From the NCBI GenBank assembly GCA_963555705.1, contig OY743177.1, forward strand, positions 56,068,096-56,132,095: a stretch of 64,000 bases of DNA, given 5' to 3'. Below are positions 33,553-44,738 of the stretch, piece by piece (the stretch's first letter is position 1; the number at the start of each line of letters is the position of its first letter). Both the position numbers and the translations under genes were made by a program. The notes beneath the pieces are model-generated. The model was not told the origin of the DNA. It saw only the letters and a list, made by a program, of their open reading frames with translations, and searched no databases. This DNA comes from Ligustrum vulgare (taxonomy: Eukaryota; Streptophyta; Magnoliopsida; Lamiales; Oleaceae).

Positions 33553-33563
33553 ACATATAAATG

Positions 33564-33652
33564 ATTAAAAAGCATATATAACATAATTACAAATATGTAA
33601 TTATGTTATATATGCTTTTTAATTTGTAATTATGTTATATATGCTTTTTAAT
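33564..33652. repeat. Perfect 28 bp inverted repeat plus a third direct copy
   Basis: Arms 33564-33591 and 33596-33623 are exact reverse complements around a 4 bp loop (AATA). The right arm is then repeated directly at 33625-33652. The core is AGCATATATAACATAATTAC. Confidence 0.9.
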
Positions 33653-34377
33653 ACTGTTTTATTTTACTAATAAATTCTCTAACAATTACGTTATATTCAA
33701 TATTGATTAATTATTATAGCTTTGGTAAAATATCATACATTTTTAATTACGTTATTTTCAATACTATTTTATTATTAGCATAACATGTATTTAATTAAAA
33801 CAATATATACATATATTTAGTTATATTCTTTTTTAATTAAATAATTAAATTACGTTATTTTAAATATTGTTTTATTATTACAAAATAATTATTATTAATT
33901 AAAACAACATACATTTTTACAAATTAAAATTTTTAATTATATTCTTTTCATAACATAATTAAGTTATGTTCTTTTCAATAGTGTTTCAATTATTATATTA
34001 ATAACCTTTTTAAAGCAATACTTTTTTACTTATGTTATTATTATTAATCCATCGTTTAAAAGTGTATGTGATTGCATTCTTTTATGAATATAATTTTATA
34101 TTCAAACTCTACATCATAATTTCAAATTATAAACATATATTGAAAATACCAACTAATTAATAACTGAATATATAACATAACTAATAATGAGATAAAATCA
34201 TTTTCAAAGTGACTGTTTATATTCTCTATATAAAAGCAATTTTGAAATGTATATACATAATCACCTTTTTATAATCTCTATAAACCATGAATTTCCATTT
34301 TAGGAAAGTGTAAAAAGGCGGAAAACTATGTGGTGTTATATTTGATCACTTTATCGTTATAATCATATCATATCATA

Positions 34378-34623
34378 TACTATATATAATAGTAGGGTAG
34401 TTTCCTAAACCATTTTCCCGCCCATTTTCAGTTTCCATATATAGTAAGTTCCCATAAAATTAAGCAGTGTGAATGCAAAGTGGACCAGTGTGAATGCAAA
34501 TACTATATATAATAGTAGGGTAGTTTCCTAAACCATTTTCCCGCCCATTTTCAGTTTCCATATATAGTAAGTTCCCATAAAATTAAGCAGTGTGAATGCA
34601 AAGTGGACCAGTGTGAATGCAAA
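34378..34623. repeat. Perfect 123 bp tandem duplication
   Basis: 34378-34500 and 34501-34623 are identical by eye. Each ends in GTGTGAATGCAAA sub-repeats that continue, decayed, to about 34675. Confidence 0.93.
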
Positions 34624-34693
34624 ATAGATGTATACCAAATGTGAATGTAAAATCTGGATAAATGTGAATGCATTTATTACCTTAATTATATAA

Positions 34694-34699
<6 letters not shown>

Positions 34700-34779
<80 letters not shown>
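34700..34779. repeat. (AT)n microsatellite
   Basis: About 80 bp of uninterrupted AT, preceded by TGTCT. Confidence 0.97.
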
Positions 34780-34783
<4 letters not shown>

Positions 34784-35340
34784 CAATTTTAATTTTATTA
34801 TTAACACTAATACTTAATGAGTTCAATTAATATTTTTACTTATCAATATTAAAGTTATCATTTAGTTATTTTTTTTTTTTTAAATATTGTTCTTAATATT
34901 ATAAATTCTATTTGTAGTCATTAATATAAAAATTGTGTTTTAATTATTCTAATGGTCAAATCATTTATCATCTTTAATATTAAAAATCATATTTTCTAAA
35001 ATATATATGTGGTTAAAAAAATGCGCTGCTCATAAATAATTTATAGAAAAAGTTATTGAACGAAGACCAATATTGAATAATTAATGCTTTGATTTCTTTT
35101 TAGTTAATAATATCAATAGAATGATTAATATTTTTTAATCATTCTTAATTTTAATAAATTTTTAATGATTATAGGGTATAAGATTTTTCGTATAATTTCG
35201 TGATCTCCAGCTTTACTCGATTTTTGGCTATTTGACTTTGATTTTTTGACAATTGTTTTTGTGAAAAGGTGATTTTTTAGAATGTATAGTTAAAAAGTAA
35301 CATGAAAAATTGTAAAATTTTTTTATTTAAAGAATGTGTG
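34780..35340. other. AT-rich flank of the Cassandra nest
   Basis: No ORF or recognisable element. It would be contiguous with 42337 onward before the Cassandra insertion, and may belong to the Helitron-like element that ends at 43707. Confidence 0.3.
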
Positions 35341-35617
35341 TGTAATGACCTGGGTACCACTTAACAGGCTGTCCCGACCGTTAGATGACAGCGTACTGTC
35401 CCCACTGTACCAACACGAGTCTTTTTTGCATACTTTGTCCTCACTCACACGCTCCTCGAGAAAACTTTCCAGGAGTTCACCCATCCCAGAATTTCTCCAA
35501 GCCAAGCACGCTTAACTGTGGAGTTTCTAACGATAGACTTCCGGAAAAGAAGGTGCACCTTTTTTGTACGAGTAGTACCTATCAATTCTCTTAAGCTTTC
35601 TTAGTTGGGGTATTACA
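35341..35617 (-). repeat. Cassandra LTR (antisense) with 5S-like region
   Basis: 277 bp. The reverse complement has AGTTAAGCGTGCTTGG (35517-35502), the 5S A-box region, and a GGATGGGTGA-type C-box (about 35485-35476). The other LTR of this copy keeps the same boxes at about 42190-42235. Confidence 0.88.
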
Positions 35618-35822
35618 ATCACCACCTATTAGACTCGCGACGTCTTCGTCGCGCTTAACTCATCTAAGGATCTGTTGTCAGGTGTTGGGATTCTAGAGGT
35701 GGCTCCCGCCCTATGGCGTAGCACTTAGTTCTCGATTTCCGGCTGGCAGCCGGCTCTGATACCATTTGTAACGACCCGGGTCCCACTTAACGGGCTGTCC
35801 CGACCGTTAGATGACGACGTAC

Positions 35823-36252
35823 TAATAAGTGTATTTTATACACTTATTTATCTGTCGAAATTAGGATATTATAATATTTTTCTTGAATAAATTCTACTCA
35901 GTTGTTATTATTGATCTTTATTTCAGGTTTTATCCCAAGAGTCGAGAAGATAGAAGAATTGAAGCAAATTCATGACAATTGGACGAATATTGAGATAAAA
36001 TGAAGAAAAATAACTAAAGTGTACACTCCCAAAAGTTGAAGACCGAATGTGCAATTAACTCAAAGATCAACTTATTTTATTTGGAAGAATTGTGGCTTTA
36101 AAACATAAAAATTAAAGTATGAACTAATTGGACTTTTTTTAGGGCTGACTTGGAGGTTATATATATTTATATATACACAAACAGAGCAGGAGCCGGGAGA
36201 CGTGGAGAGGAAGAAAAAGTGGTGCGGCTGTGATACATTGTGGGGGCTGCTA

Positions 36253-36289
<37 letters not shown>

Positions 36290-37545
36290 CATATATACAC
36301 AAAGGGGGGACTCGGTTGGTTCACATTGTATTGGGGAATTCTTTTGGATTATTATATATACACTGTACACAACCAATTAAAGAGGAAGCAGCCGAGTGGA
36401 AGGAGGAATTAAAATTCAAAAAGAGGCGTGTGGTTGTGAGTGGAGCAATTGGTCGGCACGTTGGAGGAATTAGAAAAGAGGCAGCCTGGGAGTTATCTTT
36501 GATATATATACACATATACACGGCTGGTGCAAACTGGAAAAGAGAGGCTGGCCATATACTTAAATATACACACAGCCGGGGAAAAAAATAAGAGGAAGCT
36601 GCTTGGGGATTAAATTACGGTGGTGCGGCTGGCTGTTAAAAGCAAGAAGAAGACACGGCTGGGCAATAAAAAAAGGGCCGAGGCTGAAATTTTGGTGGTG
36701 CAAAGTGATGACAATTCTTCAACTATTCAAAATTCGAGTTTTACTTTTATTATTTATTGCTTATTATTCCACAAACATGAATAGATAAATTTTATAATCG
36801 GGATTAACGATATAGATTTAATGTTTTAGTTTGATTTTAATTCTCAAATTGGCACTTTATTTTCATGTATTGATTTTATTATTGAGTTTAATGCTTGAGT
36901 TGCTTGATCACCAATTCATGATTAAATGATTGTTTTCATAATCCAATATATGAGTTAACAATTAGATCACGTAATAAAATCCGGCAATTTTAACAAAAAG
37001 ATAGAGATATGAATTTGTGGTTGCACGTGGTCAATTATGAATTCCTAAAAAATTTAATGCATTTAGCTAAGGAGAACTCTGACCCGCTGTAGAGATACAT
37101 GGTTGACTTAGTTAAATAGGTCTAATTTGAACTCGAAAGAGGTAAATTAGATATATGCGTGAATTCGACCAAATACAATTTTAGAAAACATCTTGAGATG
37201 AGAAATTAAGGTAGAACGTTATTTCGAAATCGTTAGTCCCGATATTCATTCAATTGCTAGAAATCCCACCACTTTGTTTCTTACTTTTATTAATTGCTTT
37301 TAGTTTAATTTTCTATTTTCATTTTAATTACATTATTTATTTCATTTATTCAGAATTTTATTATCGTTTTTGGATTGATTGGTATTTTATTTTCTTAGTT
37401 AGTTTTTATTTTAATTTAGGAATTCTATTGAATCAAAGTAAATCGATAACAAATAAATAGTCCTCGTGGGATCGACAATCCGGACTCAAAAGTACACTTT
37501 TATTACTTGTTACGATATCGTACACTTGCGATAATCTCACCAACA
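35823..37545 (+). repeat. 5' LTR of the TR-GAG element
   Basis: 1723 bp, ending ATAATCTCACCAACA. Its first bases (AATAAGTGTATTTTATACAC) share the palindromic start of the element 1-3 LTRs, but U3 is unrelated and lacks the GC palindromes. It has TA microsatellites (about 36256-36287) and several CGGCTG/GCAGCC motifs. Confidence 0.85.
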
Positions 37546-37551
37546 AGTTTT

Positions 37552-37569
37552 TGGCGCCGTTGTCGGGGA
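37552..37569 (+). other. Primer binding site, tRNA-Asp (TR-GAG)
   Basis: TGGCGCCGTTGTCGGGGA, one mismatch to the plant tRNA-Asp 3' end. Confidence 0.9.
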
Positions 37570-37697
37570 CTATTTTAATTTGTTATTTATTTATTTTGAT
37601 TTTTAGCATTCTTAGGTTTTAGATTTAGATTGCCTTTAAGTTTTTAGCATTTTGATTCAAAAAGAAAAAACTTTTAAAATTCTATTCTTTTCTTTTT

Positions 37698-38592
37698 ATG
37701 CTCCGTTCTCAAAAAGGAAATCTTTTACCTTTTGAACCCGGAATTGAACAACTCTTTAGAGGACGACTTAGGGAACAACAAAATCTGAACCAAATGGCCA
37801 ATCCAATCAATCCTTTGGAACACATTGAACTAAACCCGAATGCAGCTGCATTACCTCCTGGTCAAAATGCAGCATTGCAAATCAATCAAAACAACCAACA
37901 GAATGTACAAGATGATAATGTAGGAGATCTTCCTATGGGTCAATTCTTAACTCCTGTTGCCACTGCAAACCGTTCTAGCATATTATATCCGCCTTTTGGA
38001 AGGAATGACTTTCAATTGAGAGCAGATTTAATAAACCTCTTCAGTAATAATCTCCAATTTTTTGGAAAGGCACACGAGGACCCCAATGCACATGTTGCAA
38101 GATTTGGGAGAATGTGTCAAAATTTCCAATTTCAAGGCATAAACGATGATGTCATTCGTTTGCGACTATTTCCTTACACTTTAAGAGATAGTGCATTGGA
38201 GTGGCTTGATTCTGAACCTGAATTTAGCATAACAACATGGGATGACCTAGCTCGAAAATTTTGTAACAAATATTTCTCACCTGCTAAGGTCGCTAAACTG
38301 AGATTGGAGATATCTACTTTTCAACAACTAGACGATGAGAGTTTTCATGAATCTTGGGGTAGATTTAAGGATCTTCTTAGACAATGTCCTTATATTGAAA
38401 ATAACAAAGGCCTTCAAGTTCAATACTTTTACTCTGGGTTGTCACCACAATGCAAATCCATAGTGGACTCATCAGCTGGTGGGTCCATTACCAATAAAAG
38501 TGTCAACCAAGCATGGGACTTGGTGGAACTCATTGCAAAAACACACACCATGTTCCCATCTGAAAGAGTAGTGCACAAGAGAGTTGCTGGAG
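37698..38592 (+). pseudogene. gag: Athila-type gag, first part (interrupted by Cassandra)
   Basis: Starts MLRSQKGNLLPFEPGIEQLF; residues about 60-110 are Asn/Gln-rich; residues about 140-270 hold the retrotransposon gag domain (LRLFPYTLRDSALEWLDSEP, then FHESWGRFKDLLRQCP). The frame is open to residue 298, where the Cassandra insertion begins after the codons for RVAG. The codons continue at 39298. The copy at 1-653 is uninterrupted here, confirming the join. Confidence 0.9.
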
Positions 38593-39292
38593 TGTAATAC
38601 CCCGACTAAGAAAGGTTAAAAGAAATGATAGGTACTAATACCAACAAGGTGCACCTTCTTTTCCGGAAGTCCATTGTTAGAAACTCCAAAGTTAAGCGTG
38701 CTTGGCTTGGAGCAATTCTGGGATGGGTGACCTACTGGGAAGTTTTCTCTGGGAGCGTGCGAGTGAGGACAAAACATGCTGAAAAGACTCGTGTTGGTAC
38801 AGTGGGGACAGTACGCTGTCATCTAACAGCCAGGACAGCTCGTTAAGTGGGACCCAGGTCGTTACAAATGGTATCAGAGCCGGCCGCCAGCCGGAAATCG
38901 GGAACTAAGTGCTACGCCATAGGGCGGGAGCCACCTCTAGAATCCCAACGCCTGGCAACAGATCCTCAGATTGGTTAAGCGCGACGAGGACGTCGCGAGT
39001 CTAACAGGGGGTGATTGTAATACCCCGACTAAGAAAGGTTAAAAGAAATGATAGGTACTACTCATACCAACAAGGTGCACCTTCTTTTCCGGAAGTCCAT
39101 TGTTAGAAACTCCAAAGTTAAGCGTGCTTGACTTGGAGCAATTCTGGGATGGGTGACCTACTGGAAAGTTTTCTCTGGGAGCGTGCGAGTGAGGACAAAA
39201 CATGCTGAAAAGAGTCGTGTTGGTACAGTGGGGACAGTACGCCGTCATCTAACAGCCAGGACAACCCGTTAAGTGGGACCCAGGTCGTTACA
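38593..39292 (+). mobile_element. Complete Cassandra TRIM inside gag
   Basis: 700 bp: LTR 38593-38866, PBS TGGTATCAGAGC 38869-38880 (tRNA-iMet), internal segment, purine tract 39001-39015, LTR 39016-39292. Target duplication TGGAG on both sides (38588-38592, 39293-39297). LTRs TGTAATACCCC...GGTCGTTACA. By eye the LTRs differ at about seven sites plus a 3 bp gap, so it is older than elements 1 and 2. No coding capacity. Confidence 0.95.
38645..38770 (+). ncRNA. 5S-rRNA-derived segment in Cassandra 5' LTR
   Basis: AGTTAAGCGTGCTTGG (38690-38705) matches the A-box of plant 5S rRNA, and GGATGGGTGACC (38721-38732) the C-box, followed by CTGGGAAGTT. The same segment recurs in the other LTR at about 39068-39195 (boxes at 39116 and 39147). 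In Cassandra this region can serve as a pol III promoter; it is not a functional 5S gene. Confidence 0.8.
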
Positions 39293-39297
39293 TGGAG

Positions 39298-40925
39298 TGC
39301 ATGATGTAGATGCACTGACCAGTACAAATGCGCAACTTGTTGCGCTAACAAAAAAGGTTGACATGTTGTTTTCACATCATCAAGGAGTTCAGGCTATTCA
39401 ATCACCGGTAGTGTGTGAGAATTGTAGCGCGAACCATTCAACCGAAAATTGCATGTTGTTGGCGTCAAAAGAGGAGCAGGTTAATTTTGTGCAAAACAAT
39501 CATCAACAACAGAATGACCTATACGCTCCTACTTACAACCCTGGTTGGAGACAACATCCAAACTTCAAATGGTCTAACAATCAAAATGAGTTTAACCAAC
39601 CAATGCAGGAGAGAAGACCAAGTTTGGGAGAAATGTTTCAACAACACATGCAGAAGACTGATAAAATGTTTGAACTGCATCAAGCAAACATACAAAATCA
39701 TTCTGCTGCACTTAAAGGTCTTGAAAATCAGATAAGCCAAATCGCTCAAAAAATTTCTGAGCGAGCACCTGGAACACTCCCAAGTAACACAGTTAAAAAT
39801 CCAAGGGAGCAAGTCAACATAATCTCTGTAGTGGAAATGAAAAAAATCTACACTCCAGCTTATGAGGTAGCTATTGAGGATGAATCATACATTCCCGCAG
39901 AGGAATATTTTCCACCAAATGGATATCTACCTCCAATCCCTTTCCCTCATAAACTCCTAAGAAATAGGGTACAAAAGGATGTTCAGGCTATCACTACCAA
40001 AAGTGATGTGCAATTGCCTGAAATACATGAGAAGATATATAAACAGAGGGAAAAGCTGATGGAAAATGAAGACAAAGATATGGAGACGAATGAGATATCA
40101 AATTCAAATTGTCAAAATAATGTTGCAAAATCAAAGGAAGAATCTCAATCGCCTATCAAGACCTATGTCCCACCAGTCCCATTCCCCCAACGTCTGCAAA
40201 ATCACAAAATGGATAAGTAACTTAGTAAATTTCTGGAAGTATTCAAGAAATTTCATATCAACATTCCATTTGCAGATGCTTTGGCTCAGATGCCAGCTTA
40301 CCTCAAGTTTACAAAAGAGATGGTTTCTAAAAAGAGAAAGTTGAGGGAATTTGAGACTGTATCCTTAACTGAAGAGTGCAGCGCAATTCTACAAAATAAA
40401 TTGCCTCCAAAACTCAAAGATCCAGGGAGTTTCTCTATCCCTTGTGATATTGGAAATTTCAAATTTGATAGAGTTTTGTGTGATTTAAGAGCAAGTATCA
40501 ATTTAATGTCTCTCTCAGTTTACAAGAAACTTGGATTAGGGAAACCTAAACCAAGCAAAATCACATTACAGCTGGCTGACAGATCTGTGAAGTATCCATA
40601 TGGTGTCATTGAGGACATTTTAGTTAAAGTGGATAAATTCATTTTTCCAGTCGATTTCGTGATTTTGGATATTGAAGAGGACAGTCAAATGCCACTTATT
40701 TTTGGTAGACATTTCCTAGCCATGGGACGAGCTTTAATAGATGTTGAAAAGGGGGAGGTGATCTTAAGGGTTCAGGATGATCAAGTGACTTTCAGTGTCA
40801 CTCAATACCCTAACAAATATTATCAGACAGAAAGTTGCTTCAAACTGGAAAAAGTGGTGCAAGAAATTCGTAATAATTTGAAGCAAGAAGAAAAATCAGG
40901 TTGCACTCAAATCAACAATAAATAA
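39298..40925 (+). pseudogene. Athila-type gag C-terminus and aspartic protease
   Basis: Continues gag after the Cassandra. A knuckle CENCSANHSTENC (CX2CX3HX4C) lies at about 39418-39456, then an Asn/Gln-rich region, then a retropepsin domain (about 40430-40790: DIGNFKFDRVLCDL, then MPLIFGRHFLA). Two lesions: an in-frame TAA at 40218-40220, where related proteins continue (a CAA to TAA change would explain it), and a protease active site reading DLRAS instead of the expected DLGAS, a single G to A change. The frame ends at 40925 with no RT; the hairpin follows 130 bp later. The ATG at 40281 is an internal Met, not the true start. Confidence 0.88.
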
Positions 40926-41054
40926 TTCAAGAAAGTGCGCAAAAATGTTGAGAAATGCAAGGCGGGAAATTGTAAGGAGTTCCGGGCATCACGAGCATCC
41001 TTTAAGCCACCATAAGAAAGTTTGCAAAAAGTCGAGCTTTAAACTATAAACGGA

Positions 41055-41077
41055 GCGCTTATTGGGAGGCAACCCAA
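41055..41077 (+). other. Conserved post-ORF hairpin (TR-GAG)
   Basis: ATTGGGAGGCAACCCAAT, a slightly longer perfect stem than in elements 1 and 2 because the flanking A/T also pair. Confidence 0.72.
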
Positions 41078-41079
41078 TT

Positions 41080-41906
41080 TTCTTTCCTTTTTATTTATTT
41101 TACTTTATTTACAGCTTTATATTTATAATTTTTAGGTAGTACTTGCATTTTATTTATTATTTTTCTTCTTTTTGGAGTTTTTGTAGTTAGCATCCCTAGC
41201 ACCAACCCATTTGATTTCATCTTCAAGTGCATTTTTAGTTCTGATTCATACATAATCCATGAACGTACAATTTTGCATCACATTATTTTAACATCATTGC
41301 TCTTATCATATTAAAAATAAATCATATGCATGATTTTTCACATTTTGAGGAATTATGCGTGATAATTGTAATATTCATGATGGTTGACCATGTTTGGAAA
41401 TTCAAATTTTTCTATGTTTAAGTTGGGATTGTTGGTGTTGATCTATTTCAGTTTATTAATGGTGTGTATGATTCTAATATTATTTACTTTTTACTTGCGA
41501 GAAACACACCACTTGTAACTCTTCCAACCAAACATGGAAATACAAGAAACGGGTCGAAATCATTCAAGCGAGTTCAAAACCAAGCTTCAAGTTATCACAT
41601 CGCTCCTCTAAACCTGGGAAGTACCTAACTCCTCTTTTATGTATTGTTATCAATTGATATATCTTTTCTTTTACATTGAGGACAATGCAACTTTCTAGTT
41701 TTTTTTTTTTTGGGGGGGGGGGGGGGGGGTATCTCATTTCTTCATCTTGTTCATTAGATACCTTGTTTTTGGGATTCATAAAAAATAAAAAAATAAAAAA
41801 ATTGAAAATTTTGAAAATTTTTGTTGATTTATTTATTACTTATGACATGATTTGAATTGACTTTTGTGCTTTAGTTAGAAAATTTGGGCAATATGTGAAC
41901 TAAAAT
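41080..41906 (+). other. Non-coding 3' internal region of TR-GAG
   Basis: A shorter homolog of 3472-5952. It keeps CTCCTCTAAACCTGGGAAGT (about 41605) and TTGAGGACAATG (about 41678). A run of about 14 T then 18 G (about 41698-41729) replaces the TTTGGGGGTG of elements 1 and 2. No PPT is seen before the LTR remnant. Confidence 0.6.
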
Positions 41907-42105
41907 TATTCTCAATTTTATTGTCGTTTTTTGATTGATTGATATTTTATTTTCTTAGTTAGTTTTTGTTTTAGTTTATGAATTCTATTGAATCAAAGTA
42001 AATCGATAACAAATAAATAGTCCTCGTGGGATCGACAACCCGGACTCAAAAGTCCACTTTTATTACTTGTTACGATATCGTACACTTGCGATAATCTCAC
42101 CAACA
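41907..42105 (+). repeat. 3' LTR remnant of TR-GAG
   Basis: Matches only the last ~200 bp of the 5' LTR (from TTCTCAATTTTATTGTCG). A deletion removed the PPT, U3 and R. It ends CACCAACA at the CATAC target duplication. Confidence 0.85.
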
Positions 42106-42336
42106 CATACTGTCCCCACTGTACCAACACGAGTCTTTTCTGTATGCTTTGTCCTCGCTCGCACGCTCTTCGAGAAAGCTTCTCAGGAGGTCACCCATCC
42201 CAGAATTTCTCCAAGCAAAGCACGCTTAACTGTGGAATTTCTAACGATGGACTTTCAGAAAAGAAGGTGCACCTTGTTGGTATGAGTAGTACCTATCAAT
42301 TCTCTTAAACTTTCTTAGTTGGGGTATTACAGTGTG

Positions 42337-43708
42337 ATTGAGAATGAATGTTCAAAAAAATTGATTCTTGAAAAATTAATTCCATATGGATAAAGTAATA
42401 TATCTTGTGAGCAAAACAACCGCTCCGTTCTTATTAATCAAGATGCATAGATGATTTCTTAATATATATATAAAGTTAAATGTATTTGTGATATACATTC
42501 ATTAAAATTTAATCAAAACTAACATTTCATGTTACTTAATTTGCTACATTCATTTAAATATATGACCACATGTATTTAATTTGTAATGTTAAAGTAAATA
42601 GGAAATGAAATATTTGTTTAATAAATTTAAATACCAAATATTGTAATAAAATAGTTAGTACAATTCTAACAATACTATCGGATAGTGATATATTATTTGT
42701 GATAATTTAGAAATTATATTTTGAAAAGATTAATTACATCAATAATCATTAAAATTGAATAGTTGTGCAAATGGTAAGTAGTACATTATTTAAGTTCCTA
42801 ACTATTACAATTATGGAAACTTAGTTAAAAAAATAAATAAATAAAATAATAATAATAAAAAAAAAAAAAAATTGTCACCTATTCAATACACTTTATTCAA
42901 ACCCTCATTTTTTTAAAAATCACTTTCAACTAACATTCTATTAATAAAATAATCTACATATAAATTAAAAAAAAAAAACATACTTTTTAATAGATCATTG
43001 TACCAAAATTTACTGTTACGAACTACATTATTTGAAATAGTGAGTCTCAATCAGGTGATTAAGTATACATTATCTACAAAATCATTAAACTCATTTCCTA
43101 AAATGGTAATTAATAGTATTAATTCAATATATATTATTCATTTTGGATAAAATTCAGATTTAAAATAATCCAATTGAATGCAGAATTTTAAATAGTTGTA
43201 TTTTTCAAGTCCTGGAATTTCTTGATCCGTCTTCCCTCTTGAAAATTAATTACAATTTTTTTTAAATTCGTAGAAATAGAAAATAAAAAAAAAACTTTGT
43301 CGATATTACATAAATATTTTTATTTAAAAATAGAAAATGAAAAAGGCTGAAATAAGAACATTCATCAATTTATTTTTCCTTTTCTTTTCATTTCCCTTTT
43401 TATTTTAATAAAATTTTGAGTGTATATCACAGATATATCTATTCTTTCTATTTATTACAAATTCTATTTAAATGTAATTTTTCTTTTTCATTTTAAGTAT
43501 TAAATCAATTCAAATTAAAATATCTGAAGAAATTTCTGAAACGAAAAACATATGAACTGTAAAAAAAAATTGAAAAAAATTGAAGGTATGTGTAATGTAC
43601 ATTTGTAATTAATTGTCTTCATTCATTTCTCATTTTTAATTAAATATTAATTTCATATGTTAAAATATAAATTTGATATACTGTGCATCGCACGGGTGTA
43701 ACACTAGT
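42337..43708 (+). mobile_element. AT-rich region ending in a Helitron-like 3' terminus
   Basis: GTGCATCGCAC hairpin (43683-43693), spacer, then CTAG (43704-43707) and T: a sense-strand Helitron 3' end. The 5' end is not certain; the body may begin left of the Cassandra nest. No Rep/helicase coding sequence, so non-autonomous if real. Confidence 0.4.
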
Positions 43709-44313
43709 ATATATAAAGATAAAGATTTCGGTTTATTTTTATTTATTTTTTATTTTTTGTGTATTAACATATAGACGAATGGAATATTAAGAGTTTTTCT
43801 CCTCGTCTCTTAATTGTAAAAGTTCAGTTTATTTTCTGTAAATTAATTAAAAGGTATTATTTAATATAAAAAGAAAAATATAAGGACAAAATAGGAAATT
43901 AAAAGCTTCTCAATATCCAAACTTATTAGATTTCGTAGATTGTAAATGTGGATGTAGATGTAAATTTTTTTCACAAATCCATAAATTATTTATTATATGC
44001 ATTAATTGAACTTCCTAATTCATGTATTAAAATAATTTGATAAAAATAAGAAATTTTTTGAAATAGCAGATGAAAGTAGGGGGGAAATTACGTGCGTAAA
44101 ATGATGACGATTATTCTTTTGTGATATATGTATAATTTTTTTAAAATCAAATAATTATAAACTATTTTATTAAATCAGTTATTAATCTAAACGAAAACCT
44201 AACGCTAACTGGTCTCTTCTTTCTTTTCGCTCTTTCTTCTTTCTCTCTTCATATGTACGGCTGTTTTTGGATCCTTGTTATTTGAGCAGTTGGAAGAACA
44301 CTGAATCCCGTTA
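43709..44313. other. Non-coding stretch
   Basis: Includes a copy (about 43950-44115) related to 31690-31840. A CT-rich stretch at about 44211-44250 could be a 5' UTR of the ORF at 44314. Confidence 0.35.
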
Positions 44314-44586
44314 ATGGGGAAAGGGAACTTATATGGACAGGGAATTGGCACGTTTGCCAAGAGGCGGTGGAGACTGTCCTCTAAGGCGGAGCGTCAAGGT
44401 GAATCCCAAAGTTTACCATTTACCAATGGTGATTCGGTGGATTATACTGATATGTACAAGCTCCAATATCCAGGCCAAAATTCACAATCCAAATTGCTAA
44501 AAAGCTGTCAGTTTACAGATGAACCTTCCAAGATAAGTCAATTAGCCGATCTTAAAATCGGTTTAATCACTTTAGAGAATATTTGA
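44314..44586 (+). CDS. Unassigned 90-residue ORF, possible host-gene exon
   Basis: Starts ATGGGGAAAGGGAAC; residues 1-30 are basic and Gly-rich (MGKGNLYGQGIGTFAKRRWR), the remainder Ser/Gln-rich without membrane segments. A CT-rich leader precedes it. Local base composition is more gene-like than the surroundings. I recognise no family, and it may be an exon of a gene disrupted by the elements downstream (44739, 46018). Possible related exon at 47024. Confidence 0.35.
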   Translation: MGKGNLYGQGIGTFAKRRWRLSSKAERQGESQSLPFTNGDSVDYTDMYKLQYPGQNSQSKLLKSCQFTDEPSKISQLADLKIGLITLENI

Positions 44587-44738
44587 TTCCAGTTAAAATG
44601 AATAGTGATTTTATGAGAATTGATGGTTGAAATTTGGTTGAAAAGTCAAATATTGTGGGGCTTAACTTTTAATTGAGGGTTACGATTGAGTACTGTATAA
44701 AAATGAGAAAATTTTAATGAAAACCAAACAAAGACTTA

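Larger units (their letters stand above)
35823..42105 (+). mobile_element. Athila-type gag-protease element without pol (TR-GAG type)
   Basis: Structure: LTR 35823-37545, tRNA-Asp PBS 37552, gag-protease (split by Cassandra), hairpin 41055, non-coding region, and only the last ~200 bp of the 3' LTR (41907-42105). RT, RNase H and integrase are absent rather than decayed: the hairpin follows the protease directly. Target duplication CGTAC (35818-35822) and CATAC (42106-42110), one transition apart. The LTR starts TA where family members have TG, also explicable by G to A. Confidence 0.85.
35341..42331 (-). mobile_element. Cassandra TRIM, antisense, split by a nested element
   Basis: Non-coding terminal-repeat retrotransposon carrying 5S-rRNA-like sequence in its LTRs. 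Parts: LTR 35341-35617, internal 35618-35766, second LTR 35767-35822 continued at 42111-42331. The minus-strand PBS TGGTATCAGAGC (35764-35753) fits tRNA-iMet. It is flanked by the 5 bp duplication GTGTG (35336-35340 and 42332-42336), which shows that both outer pieces are one element. The 6.3 kb TR-GAG element sits in its second LTR. Confidence 0.92.

Noticed and set aside
38645..38770. Functional 5S rRNA gene
   Set aside because: Only the internal promoter boxes are well kept; it lies in a TRIM LTR with PBS and target duplication.
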